NCBI GenBank assembly: GCA_039026555.1
Contig: JBCCMB010000002.1
Coordinates: forward strand, 1-63,168
DNA from: JBCCMB01 sp039026555
Lineage (GTDB): Bacteria > Pseudomonadota > Alphaproteobacteria > Caulobacterales > Hyphomonadaceae
Length of the DNA: 63,168 nucleotides
Reading direction: 5' to 3'
The notes under the pieces were generated by a model, which was not told where the DNA came from, ran no database searches, and saw nothing but the letters and a program-made list of their open reading frames with translations. Shown here one piece after another: positions 34,338 to 42,405 of this stretch. How positions within the stretch are numbered: the stretch's first letter is position 1; every line of letters starts with the position of its first letter. Position numbers and translations under genes: made by a program.

Positions 34338-36472
34338 TAAAACGCGATCCTAACGCCGGCTCGGAAGTTCTGTCCGGGCGCAGGCGCAACGTCTTTAATC
34401 GCGGATGTTGAAAAGCGGACTTCTTCATCGGTCACGTTGCGTGCTTCGATGAACAATTCCGTTCCATCTGCGCCAATGCCGAAATCCGACAGATCAACTT
34501 CTGCTCGAAGGTCCAGCGTCGTATAGCCGTCGGTCGGAAGTTGACCTTCGCCAGGATCGTCTTGGTCGTCCGCAACGGTCACCGCCGCCCCGACTTCCCA
34601 AGGTCCCCATTCCGCGCTTGCGCCGGCGTTGAAAGTTAGCGGCGGGATATAAGGCACGTTACCGCCTCCGTCCAAATCGGCATCGACAAAGTCGACGCTG
34701 GCGTCGAATGTCCACACCGCGCCCAGCGGGCCGCCCTCAACCGTATAGTCGCCATAAATCTCGCCGCCGACAAAGCTAGCGTCGTCCTGGGCGAATAAGA
34801 AAACAGGCAATCCGTCTTCTTCGCTCACCGCGACGCCGTCTTCGATGATAACGCCAGGCGTCAGGAAGATGAAGTCCGAAAACTCGGTGACGAAGATATT
34901 GATCCCAACGCCGCCATTCCCATTGCTCCAACGCGCCGTGCCCTCAAGGTTTATCCCAGATTCTTTGTCGAGATTTGCATCGCCGACTTCAAACTGTTCC
35001 GTGGCGAGGTGAGGGCCGAACGCATAAAGTTCAATCTCATTGGGCGCGCGTTCTGAATAGGAGATTTGGCCGCCCACAAACCAGCCGCCTGCCAAATGGC
35101 GGTGCGCGCCGAATGAACCGCTAAAGAGATCAAAATCAACAGCCTCGGCGTTGATGTTGTCCAACTCGACGGTTTCAATCCGCAAGCCGCCTTCAATACC
35201 CACGCCGCTGTCCCATTCGCGTGTTTCATAGACAAACGCGCCGAAGCTTTGCGTATCGGTAGGCGTGATAAACGCTTCATCACCTTGCGCGCTGAATTCT
35301 TTGTCGAGAAATTGAACGCCGAACGCGCCTGCAAAACCTGCGAAGGTGTGATCGAACTCAACGCGTCCCTCAACGCCTTCGGTCTCGAATATTGTTCCGC
35401 CTTCGCCAGGCGCTTCAAACTCCGTGTGTTCATAATCCGCGATGGCCAGCGTACCGAGTACGTCGGTTAGGAATCCATTATCGACAGAGACGCCGCCACG
35501 CAGGTCGATGCGCGTTTGCTCGAGGTCGATGAACGGATTTTCTTCTTCTTCCTCGCTATGCTCTTCGCCGTCCTCGTCTTCATCTTCTTCTTCGCCGTGT
35601 CCGTGCTCGTGGCCGCCATGGCCGGGTAGGCCGTACTCCGCGGTTTGCTGACGCACAGCGACGCCGAAGAACGCGTTTTCGCCGACCCAGCTTACGCCGG
35701 CCGATAAGGACTCAGTTTCGACGAAGGAGTTTTCCAGCGTGTCGCGGCTTTCTTCCTCCTCCTCGTGCTCTTCGCCGTCTTCGTCTTCGGCTTCTTCAGC
35801 TTCCTCCAGCTCGCGGAATAGGGAGGATTCTGCGAAACCGGGAATATCGTAATTCTCAAAATCACGCTGCGAGGCCGACAAGGTCAGTACGAACGGGCCG
35901 CCCGTGAATTGCGCGCGGCCGCCCAATTCGCTGCCTTCATTCACGCTGTTATAGGCGCCGAAAACATCGCCCGAGACCGGCTCTTCCGGAAGAGATTCAA
36001 CGATCAGTCCATCGATGACATTGACCACGCCGCCGATCGCCGCGCCGCCATAGGCCAGCGCAGCTGGACCACGCAGAATCTCGATTGATTGCGCGTCAAT
36101 ACCGTCGGCCGCCACTTGGTGGTCGGGAGAGGCGGCGGAGGCGTCGATTACGCCGATCCCATTGGTGAGAACTTGTACCCGCTCGGCGCCAAGACCCCGC
36201 AAGATCGGGCGACTGGCGCCTGCGCCGAAAAAGGTGGACGAAACGCCTGGCTGGCGATCGAGCGTGTCGCCAAGCGTGCTAGAAAGCGTCTCAATGATCT
36301 CTTCGCGGTCAATAGCGGTCGCCGTGCCGATCAGTTCGTCTGCGGTGCGCGCCGGGCCCGGCGAGGTCACGATTACGGGTGAAGCAACAAGCGCCTCTTC
36401 GGCGTCCTGGGCGTGGCTCATGGCGGCCATTAGGGGTCCGCTCGCGACAGCGAGCAGAAGAAAGCGGGTCAT
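34337..36472 (-). CDS. TonB-dependent outer-membrane receptor, ZnuD-like (zinc uptake)
   Basis: 711 residues from ATG 36472; the frame continues 43 codons upstream, but MTRFLLLAVASGPLMAAMSHA is a normal signal peptide. A TonB-box-like SPVIVTSP (31-38) precedes a plug domain (IDREEIIETLSSTLGDTLDR, ILRGLGAERVQVLTNGIGV, EILRGPAALAYGGAAIGGVV) and a 22-strand barrel ending in F. Two loops are packed with Glu/Asp and His: 221-243 and 283-312 (with GHGGHEHGHGEEEDEDED). Such loops are the mark of ZnuD-type zinc receptors of Neisseria and Acinetobacter. A Zur box lies 20 bases before the start, and merC follows with one-base overlap. Confidence 0.88.
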   Translation of the reverse strand: MTRFLLLAVASGPLMAAMSHAQDAEEALVASPVIVTSPGPARTADELIGTATAIDREEIIETLSSTLGDTLDRQPGVSSTFFGAGASRPILRGLGAERVQVLTNGIGVIDASAASPDHQVAADGIDAQSIEILRGPAALAYGGAAIGGVVNVIDGLIVESLPEEPVSGDVFGAYNSVNEGSELGGRAQFTGGPFVLTLSASQRDFENYDIPGFAESSLFRELEEAEEAEDEDGEEHEEEEESRDTLENSFVETESLSAGVSWVGENAFFGVAVRQQTAEYGLPGHGGHEHGHGEEEDEDEDGEEHSEEEEENPFIDLEQTRIDLRGGVSVDNGFLTDVLGTLAIADYEHTEFEAPGEGGTIFETEGVEGRVEFDHTFAGFAGAFGVQFLDKEFSAQGDEAFITPTDTQSFGAFVYETREWDSGVGIEGGLRIETVELDNINAEAVDFDLFSGSFGAHRHLAGGWFVGGQISYSERAPNEIELYAFGPHLATEQFEVGDANLDKESGINLEGTARWSNGNGGVGINIFVTEFSDFIFLTPGVIIEDGVAVSEEDGLPVFLFAQDDASFVGGEIYGDYTVEGGPLGAVWTFDASVDFVDADLDGGGNVPYIPPLTFNAGASAEWGPWEVGAAVTVADDQDDPGEGQLPTDGYTTLDLRAEVDLSDFGIGADGTELFIEARNVTDEEVRFSTSAIKDVAPAPGQNFRAGVRIAF

Positions 36473-36491
36473 GGAACGGCTCTTTGATTGC

Positions 36492-36504
36492 GTTATAATA
36501 TAAC
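36492..36504 (-). promoter_or_regulatory. Zur box (zinc-uptake repressor operator)
   Basis: GTTATAATATAAC is a perfect 13-base palindrome around a central A, identical to the core of proteobacterial Zur operators (GTTATA-N-TATAAC). It sits 20 bases upstream of the receptor ATG and overlaps the likely -10 region on the minus strand; TTGCAA at 36531-36536 may be the -35. Repression when zinc is plentiful is the expected outcome. Confidence 0.8.
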
Positions 36505-36730
36505 ATACCGCTATAAAGCGAACGCGTCGTTTGCAAGAGATTTTTCGTCCCGATTCGACGCGAAATGACGACGTGTCGTCTCGCAGCCACACTCCCGTCA
36601 CGGTTTTAGTGGTCTTTGTCCAACATCGACGTTTCGCCGAACGATGATAGGCCCGCGTTAAGTATAGTTTAGAAGCCGGATCTATGATGTCGCTATATGG
36701 ATGCTCGTGTCTGTTTGAGGTCGTCGCCGG

Positions 36731-37447
36731 ATGAAACGATTGTCAGTTTTGGGGTGCGTCTTGGCCTTAGCGGCTTGCGGGCCCACGCAAGATGAGGCGT
36801 CATCGCTTCCGGCGCCTGAGCGGACCTCGGCGACATCGACTGGCGGCGGCGGTCAAACCGTTTCCGCGCACTCGACGGAGGAGGGCTCCAGCCCGACCGG
36901 CGATGCTGAGGATGCGCCGATCTATTGGGGGGTGGAGCCTGGCGAGCCTTTGCCCATCCTCTGGGAGGAGCTTATCACCGAAGCGTCGGAGGAAGAGCTC
37001 ATACGTCAACAAGCCGAATTTTATGCGACGCTTGAGCAGCGCTACGCCGCGAATATGACGACGTTGGCGGATATCGATTCGTTCGAGGCGATAGAGGAGG
37101 GGTCGGAATTAGACTTTATGCCTCAATTGGGAACGTTCGACGTCGTTGAAGAGTTGAACGGCCAATTGATCCGCATCCCGGGCTATATTGTGCCCTTCGA
37201 TTTTGGCGCGCAGCAGCGTTATGGCGAGTTTTTGTTCGTCCCTTACATGGGCGCCTGCATCCACACGCCGCCGCCGCCGCCGAACCAAATCATCTATGTT
37301 CAAGCGGACCCCCAGGTGCGCGTCGACGATATCTGGCGCCCCTATTGGTTGGAGGGGGAGTTGCGGACGGAGAAAAATCTCAACGATGTCGGCAACGCCG
37401 CTTACACGCTCGCGCTGACAAATCTGGAACTCTATCCGACGCCGTGA
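36731..37447 (+). CDS. DUF3299 lipoprotein, probable zinc-homeostasis partner
   Basis: 238 residues. Lipobox ALAAC (Cys16), a Ser/Thr/Gly-rich linker to about residue 60, and a DUF3299 domain: LNGQLIRIPGYIVPFDF (142-158), EFLFVPYMGACIHTPPPPPN (166-185, with Cys176 and His178), then IIYV and WRPYWLEGEL. DUF3299 proteins occur with Zur-controlled ABC transporters in Pseudomonas and Vibrio as far as I recall. Here the gene is divergent from the ZnuD-like receptor across 258 bases that contain the Zur box, though the box is 227 bases away, so shared control is uncertain. The biochemical role is unknown. Confidence 0.85.
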   Translation: MKRLSVLGCVLALAACGPTQDEASSLPAPERTSATSTGGGGQTVSAHSTEEGSSPTGDAEDAPIYWGVEPGEPLPILWEELITEASEEELIRQQAEFYATLEQRYAANMTTLADIDSFEAIEEGSELDFMPQLGTFDVVEELNGQLIRIPGYIVPFDFGAQQRYGEFLFVPYMGACIHTPPPPPNQIIYVQADPQVRVDDIWRPYWLEGELRTEKNLNDVGNAAYTLALTNLELYPTP

Positions 37448-37508
37448 CAAAACCTTTGCAGGTCGCGCCTAGTCTGCTGGGTGCTTCGCTAGCTAAAAGG
37501 TTTCGCTC

Positions 37509-39434
37509 ATGGATGCGTCAGAAAACGTTACGTCCAATCCCAGGATCGCCACAGGCGCGCAGACGCTCTGCGACATCATCGATCTGCGTCTTAGCCGACG
37601 CGGGTTTCTAGGGGGTCTAGCAGCGCTTTCGGGAACCACTGTGGTCGGCTGCGCCGCGACGGATGATGGTCTCGTGGATGCTGAGACGTCGGCCGCCGCG
37701 CCGGCGTTCAACTTCGCTGAGATCATGCGGGGTATGGACGAGATGCATCATGTCCCGGACGGTTATTCCGCCGACCTCGTGATCCGATGGGGCGATCCGC
37801 TCTTCGCCGATAGTCCGACGTTTGATGCGGCCAACCAGTCAGAAGCGGCCCAATTGCGCCAATTCGGATACAACAATGATTATATCGGATTTGTTCCGCT
37901 CGAGCACGGCGAAGGCGGCGCGGCGCGCGGCCTTTTATGCGTCAACCATGAGTATGTATCCACGCATCTTATGCTGCCAGGCGTGATGAAGGATTATCCC
38001 GCATCAATGACCGCCGAACTATGTTTGACGGAAATGGCTGCGCATGGCGGCACAGTCATGGAAATCGTTGAGACGGAAGACGGATGGAGCCCGGTTGTCG
38101 GCTCCGCGTTCAATCGCCGGATCACCGCACATAAAACGCCAACTGAATTGACGGGGCCGGCGGCGGGGTCGCCGCGCTTGAAAACCCAGGAAGATCCTGA
38201 AGGGCTCACTGTTGCAGGCACGATGAACAATTGCGCCGGCGGGATCACGCCTTGGGGCAGTTGGCTGATGGCGGAAGAAAATTTCAATGGAAATTTTCTC
38301 GGCGGTTTGCCGGAGAATCACCCGGAAACTGAGAACCATAAGCGCTATGGCGTACCGAGCGGTTGGTATCAATGGGGCCGACATTTCGACCGCTATGACG
38401 TCTCGAAAGAGCCGAACGAACCCAACCGATTTGGGTGGATCGTCGAGGTGGACCCCAAAGATCCAAACTCGAAGCCGAAAAAGCGCACCGCGCTTGGCCG
38501 ATTTAAGCATGAAGGCGCCGAGAGCGTCGTTGCGCCGGACGGACGGGTTGTCATCTATATGGGCGACGACCAACGTTTTGATTACGTCTACAAATTCGTG
38601 ACGTCGAACGCGTTCGTCGCCGACGATCCCGCATCCAACCGCAATTTGCTCGACGAAGGAACGCTTTATGTCGCGCGGTTCGATGCGGATGGTTTTCTCG
38701 CCTGGCTGCCTCTTGTCTATGGCGCGTCGCCGCTGACTGAGGAAAATGGATTTGCGTCCCAAGCCGATGTGTTGATCGAAACGCGCCGCGCGGCCGATCT
38801 TGTCGGCGCGACGCCTATGGATAGGCCCGAAGACGTCGAGCCTGACCCGCGTACAGGCAAGGTCTGGCTGATGCTCACCAACAACCACCAGCGCGAAGAA
38901 GACGAGGTCGACGCTGCGAATCCGAGGGCGGAAAATCGTTTCGGCCATGTCATTGAGATCATAGAGCCTGACGGCGATTTCACGGCGACGCGGTCGAAAT
39001 GGGAGATCCTCGTACGATGCGGCGATCCGATGGATGCGTCCGTCAACGCGGCTTGGAATCCTCTCACCAGCGAGCAAGGATGGTTCGGAAGCCCCGACAA
39101 TTGCGCGCTTGATCCTAAAGGACGTCTTTGGATCTCGACCGACGGCAATGAGGGAACCGGCGCGTCCGACGGCGTTTGGGCGATGGAAACGACCGGCGCG
39201 AGACGCGGGACAAGCCGAGCATTTTTTCGGGCGCCCGTCGGGGCCGAGGTTTGCGGCCCAAGATTTGCGCCGGATGGGAACACGCTCTTTGCTGCAGTCC
39301 AGCACCCTGGAGACGGCGATGGGGCGACGTTTGAAACTCCCGCCACCCGATGGCCAGATTTCATCGACGGCGTCCCGCCAAGGCCATCTGTCGTCGCAAT
39401 CCGCAATAAGGCGGGCGGACCCGTTGGTGGTTAG
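37509..39434 (+). CDS. PhoX-family (DUF839) alkaline phosphatase-like protein
   Basis: 641 residues. A Tat signal (SRRGFLGGLAALSGTTVVGC, residues 29-48) ends in a lipobox-like VVGC (Cys48), so the protein may be a Tat-exported lipoprotein. The beta-propeller PhoX domain shows CVNHEYVSTHLMLPG (about 137-151), GTMNNCAGGITPWGSWLMAE with EN, KHEGAESVVAPDGRVVIYMG, DDQRFDYVYKF and TNNHQ, which hold the Fe/Ca ligands in known PhoX enzymes. It would release phosphate from esters at the cell surface. No recognisable PHO box is seen upstream. Confidence 0.88.
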   Translation: MDASENVTSNPRIATGAQTLCDIIDLRLSRRGFLGGLAALSGTTVVGCAATDDGLVDAETSAAAPAFNFAEIMRGMDEMHHVPDGYSADLVIRWGDPLFADSPTFDAANQSEAAQLRQFGYNNDYIGFVPLEHGEGGAARGLLCVNHEYVSTHLMLPGVMKDYPASMTAELCLTEMAAHGGTVMEIVETEDGWSPVVGSAFNRRITAHKTPTELTGPAAGSPRLKTQEDPEGLTVAGTMNNCAGGITPWGSWLMAEENFNGNFLGGLPENHPETENHKRYGVPSGWYQWGRHFDRYDVSKEPNEPNRFGWIVEVDPKDPNSKPKKRTALGRFKHEGAESVVAPDGRVVIYMGDDQRFDYVYKFVTSNAFVADDPASNRNLLDEGTLYVARFDADGFLAWLPLVYGASPLTEENGFASQADVLIETRRAADLVGATPMDRPEDVEPDPRTGKVWLMLTNNHQREEDEVDAANPRAENRFGHVIEIIEPDGDFTATRSKWEILVRCGDPMDASVNAAWNPLTSEQGWFGSPDNCALDPKGRLWISTDGNEGTGASDGVWAMETTGARRGTSRAFFRAPVGAEVCGPRFAPDGNTLFAAVQHPGDGDGATFETPATRWPDFIDGVPPRPSVVAIRNKAGGPVGG

Positions 39435-39456
39435 CCGGTAGGCCGCGCGCCGCGTG

Positions 39457-40515
39457 CTAGAGACTGAGGAAGAGCGTGAGTCCGATCAGCGAGAAGGCTG
39501 CGAGCAGACCCGTCTGAAGGCTAAGCACAAGGACAGGCGTCGGTCCGACTGCGACAATGTCTTTGAGCGACGTCTTCACGCCCAACGCGGCGACCGCGCA
39601 CACAAGCGCATAGCGTGAGATTACGGTTAGCGTCTCATTTAGCCCCGCCGGCACAACGCCGAAACTATTGAGGATCACAAGCGCGACGAACCCGATAAGA
39701 AAGGTCGGCGCCAATGTCGGCGCAGCTTGAGAGCATGAGCGGGTACGAAACCAAAAGCCGACGAGCAGGATGACGGGCGCCAAACACGCCACACGCATCA
39801 GTTTGACGATCGTGGCCGTTTCCCCCGCTGAGTCCGAGATCATGTATCCGGCCCCGACGACTTGCGCGACGTCGTGAATGGTGGCGCCCAGGAACACGCC
39901 CGCCTCGACATCGTTCAGGTCTAGTGCGCGCGCAATCATGGGATAGGCGACCATGGCGATGGTGCTGAGGGCGGTGACGCCGACCACGGTCAATATCGTA
40001 TTGCGCTCGATGGATTTATGGTTCGGAAGGGCCGCAGAAATGGCGAGCGCGGCGGATGCGCCGCAAATCGCCACCGCCCCCGCCGATAGAACCGCATGAT
40101 CGGATTTTAGGCCGAAAGCGCGGCCGATGGCCCAGCCGCCCAAAATCGCCGCCGCGACGCCGGATAACACCAGCAGGACGGTCGGCGCGCCAAGACTGGC
40201 GATGTCGCCAAATGTGACGCGAACGCCCAGCAACGCGACGCCGATCCTTAGAATGTGGCTTGAGGATAGGGTGACGCCCGGCGCGAACCGTTGATCCGAA
40301 TGCAAAAAACTAAAGGCGATTCCGAACAACAGCGCATAGAGCATGGTCGGGCCGCCATAATGGTCGCTGACGAACATCGCCGACATTGCGATCACGGCCG
40401 TCAGCAATAAGCCAGGCGCATAGCGAGACGTCGCTCGGCCAAGCTTCGACTGCGCAAATTCGCCTCGAGACGAGCCGACGGCCGTTATGGCGCCTTGATT
40501 GTTCGACGCCGTCAT
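39457..40515 (-). CDS. YeiH-family (UPF0324) putative sulfate exporter
   Basis: 352 residues with about ten membrane segments. Family signatures are LLFGIAFSFLHSDQRFAPGV, ILRIGVALLGVRVTFGDI, LSAGAVAICGASAALAISA (near 165) and the strongly conserved GATIHDVAQVVGAGYMISD (about 222-240). Members are annotated as putative sulfate or anion exporters; YeiH function is weakly supported in general. It starts 4 bases after the DUF6356 stop, suggesting a pair, and is convergent with phoX. Confidence 0.9.
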   Translation of the reverse strand: MTASNNQGAITAVGSSRGEFAQSKLGRATSRYAPGLLLTAVIAMSAMFVSDHYGGPTMLYALLFGIAFSFLHSDQRFAPGVTLSSSHILRIGVALLGVRVTFGDIASLGAPTVLLVLSGVAAAILGGWAIGRAFGLKSDHAVLSAGAVAICGASAALAISAALPNHKSIERNTILTVVGVTALSTIAMVAYPMIARALDLNDVEAGVFLGATIHDVAQVVGAGYMISDSAGETATIVKLMRVACLAPVILLVGFWFRTRSCSQAAPTLAPTFLIGFVALVILNSFGVVPAGLNETLTVISRYALVCAVAALGVKTSLKDIVAVGPTPVLVLSLQTGLLAAFSLIGLTLFLSL

Positions 40516-40519
40516 GACG

Positions 40520-40777
40520 CTAAGCGCCTTCGCGAAGAACAGGCGCGACGTCGCGCCGAGCGCGCTTGTCGCGATGCGTCACCATGCGCGTATGAAGCTC
40601 GGATACAGCGCCGCTTCCGGTCTTGACACAAAGGAAAGGAAAAACGCCGTGGATAAGGCAAGCGAGTCCCGCGCCGAGTAAGCGAAGGCCGAAGCTGAAC
40701 GCTGATCCCATATGCTCAAGATAATTTTCACCGACCGTGTCGGGGTGGGATGTGAAAGCTCTTAGAATTCCGCGCAT
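40520..40777 (-). CDS. DUF6356 small membrane protein
   Basis: 85 residues. FTSHPDTVGENYLEHMGSAF (8-27) then FSFGLRLLGAGLACLIHGVF PFLCV, one hydrophobic segment (about 30-50), and TGSGAVSELHTRMVTHR are the conserved parts of this family, known in sphingomonads and relatives with no assigned role. The basic C-terminal tail is not conserved. It is the first gene of a two-gene unit with yeiH. Confidence 0.82.
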   Translation of the reverse strand: MRGILRAFTSHPDTVGENYLEHMGSAFSFGLRLLGAGLACLIHGVFPFLCVKTGSGAVSELHTRMVTHRDKRARRDVAPVLREGA

Positions 40778-40870
40778 GAGTGGCTCCGAAAGATGCGTTT
40801 CGTCGAAGCCTAAGGGTGCTTAAGAAGAAAGTGCTCCCAAAGTGTTTGGAGTTTTTGGCCTACCTTGGGA

Positions 40871-40900
40871 TAAAACCCCATTTAATCCTCTAAATGGGGT
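40871..40900 (-). terminator. Rho-independent terminator downstream of tRNA-Asn
   Basis: A perfect 10-bp stem (40875-40884 with 40891-40900, core CCCCATTTA/TAAATGGGG) with a 6-base loop is followed on the minus strand by TTTTA (40871-40875). It lies 108 bases past the tRNA-Asn 3' end. On the plus strand there is no T-tract. Confidence 0.78.
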
Positions 40901-41008
40901 CCGATATTTTGTTATCAAAATTGAACTTGGGCATGTTTGATTGTTGGATGGCTGTTTTCGCCCAAAAGCTGAATGGAGGGGTAGCCGACACCGCTCAATT
41001 TTGGGAAA

Positions 41009-41084
41009 TGGCTCCGCGAGTAGGGCTCGAACCTACGACCGGGCGATTAACAGTCGCCTGCTCTACCAACTGAGCTATCGCGGA
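41009..41084 (-). tRNA. tRNA-Asn (anticodon GTT)
   Basis: 76-base cloverleaf on the minus strand: acceptor TCCGCGA (41078-41084) with TCGCGGA (41013-41019), D arm TAGCTCAGTTGGTAGAGCA, anticodon loop CTGTTAA giving GTT, T arm GTAGGTTCGAGCCCTAC-type, discriminator G and encoded CCA (41009-41011). Confidence 0.97.
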
Positions 41085-41445
41085 ACAGTGGCAAGGCGTG
41101 GGATATATCCTAGGCCGGTCGGCGCAGGCAATCCTTTTTTGTCGCTTGCAAGACTGTATTGGCAGTCTTTTCAGGTCGCGAACGCTTACGAGCGTGCGAC
41201 GCCTTGGCGCTCCGCGGGCGCGCAGAAAAAAGCGGGAGCTGATAAAGCTCCCGCTAAGGCGTTGGGTGATGGTGGGGTGTCTTCAAGGGAAGACGAATGA
41301 TTACTCCGACATTTTGGTTAACGAACGGTAAATAATCGCTGCAATCCCTAACGACGTCCGGCGAAATTTGTCGGGTTTGGTGGTGATAGATTAACCAAGG
41401 CGCCGCCATAATGTGGTCGACACTGTTGGTTTTGGGCAAGTTTCT
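41085..41445. other. Gene-free spacer between tRNA-Asn and tRNA-Cys
   Basis: 361 bases with no convincing protein gene on either strand; short open frames here lack ribosome sites and run into the tRNA. It contains a strong minus-strand terminator (41225-41255) and, at 41320-41334, TTAA-CGAACGG-TAAA, which is one base from the CtrA pattern TTAA-N7-TTAA. TTAACCAA at about 41393 is a second partial match. Confidence 0.5.
41225..41255 (-). terminator. Rho-independent terminator downstream of tRNA-Cys
   Basis: A perfect 10-bp stem AGCGGGAGCT/AGCTCCCGCT (41231-41240 with 41246-41255), a 5-base loop, and on the minus strand a T-run from 41230 downward. It lies about 190 bases beyond the tRNA-Cys 3' end, so either the tRNA precursor has a long trailer or a small RNA lies between. 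Confidence 0.8.
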
Positions 41446-41519
41446 TGGAGGCCGCGCCCGGAATCGAACCGGGGTACACGGATTTGCAATCCGCTGCGTC
41501 ACCACTCCGCCACGCGGCC
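41446..41519 (-). tRNA. tRNA-Cys (anticodon GCA)
   Basis: 74-base cloverleaf on the minus strand: acceptor GGCCGCG (41513-41519) with CGCGGCC (41450-41456), anticodon loop around ATTGCAAAT giving GCA, T loop TTCGATT, discriminator T and encoded CCA (41446-41448). Confidence 0.97.
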
Positions 41520-41652
41520 TCAGACGTCGCATCGGCTCGGCTGTGGGGCTTCGCCGCGTTGCGCTGGTCCTTGCCTATGATAAGAGGCCGGGTCGGACAA
41601 GTGGATTTATCGGCCGCATAATGTTGCGGCCGCAGAGTGCTGGAGATCTCGC

Positions 41653-42303
41653 GTGGAATTCAACGCCGCCCGTGAATTGATGATCGAAACGCAAGTGCGT
41701 CCTAACGATGTGACCGATCGACGGATCCATGACGCTTTGCGGAAGACGCCGCGTGAAGCGTTCTTGCCGCGCTCGCGGCGCGCTCTGGCTTACTCTGAAG
41801 CCGAAATCGAAACATCCGATGGGCGCTTTATGTGGCGTCCTCGCGACTTTGCGAAGTTGCTGCAAGCGGCGGAAATCGACGATGAGGATTTGGTGCTCGA
41901 TATCGCGCCGGGCGCTGGCTATTCTAGCGCAATCTTAGCGCGGCTGGCGAGCGCTGTGGTTGGGCTCGAGGCCGATGAAGAGGCGGCGACGAAGGCTGGC
42001 GAGCGCCTTGCTGATCTTGGCGTTGACAATGCAGTGGTCGTCGCCGGCGATCTGGCGGCGGGGCTCGCGAAGCAAGGCCCCTACAACGTCATTTTTGTGA
42101 ACGGATCGATTGAAGAGGCGCCGGACGCTTGGTTTACGCAATTGGCCGAGGGCGGTCGTTTGGCGGCTGTTATGCGCGAAGGGCGCGCCAGCCGGGCGAA
42201 AATCTTCACAAAAACCGGCGAGGTGATCGCCTCTCGCACCGCGTTTGACGCTGCGCCGCCAAGGCTGGACGGCTTTGAGCGCAAAGCAGGGTTCGCCTTC
42301 TAG
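41653..42303 (+). CDS. pcm: Protein-L-isoaspartate O-methyltransferase
   Basis: 216 residues from GTG 41653. SAM-dependent methyltransferase that repairs isoaspartyl residues. Family features are the N-terminal MIETQVRPNDVTDRRIHDAL, FLPRSRRALAYSEAEIET, and SAM motif I DIAPGAGYSSAILARLA (about 81-97) with an acidic residue at the next strand (GLEADE). As in many alphaproteobacterial members, the protein is short of the C-terminal part and the substrate-site text departs from E. coli Pcm, so its true substrate may differ. It precedes a tolC gene, a conserved pcm-tolC neighbourhood. Confidence 0.88.
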   Translation: MEFNAARELMIETQVRPNDVTDRRIHDALRKTPREAFLPRSRRALAYSEAEIETSDGRFMWRPRDFAKLLQAAEIDDEDLVLDIAPGAGYSSAILARLASAVVGLEADEEAATKAGERLADLGVDNAVVVAGDLAAGLAKQGPYNVIFVNGSIEEAPDAWFTQLAEGGRLAAVMREGRASRAKIFTKTGEVIASRTAFDAAPPRLDGFERKAGFAF

Positions 42304-42405
42304 GTGAAGGGTCGCGCGAAATCGCATAAATACTGTATTCTGGCCGTCGGGAAATCTGGGATGCGTGTAATATCGCCTGCTTCTGGCCGCTTAAATGGGG
42401 ACTTC

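Noticed and set aside
37448..37508. PHO box before the PhoX-type gene
   Set aside because: No pair of CTGTCAT-like repeats can be found in the 61 bases.
41320..41334. CtrA-binding site
   Set aside because: TTAA-N7-TAAA is one base off the consensus, and no gene start lies close enough to be a clear target; noted in the spacer entry only.
41254..41532. 92-codon frame across tRNA-Cys on the minus strand
   Set aside because: It reads through the tRNA gene and shares its terminator hairpin; no ribosome site.
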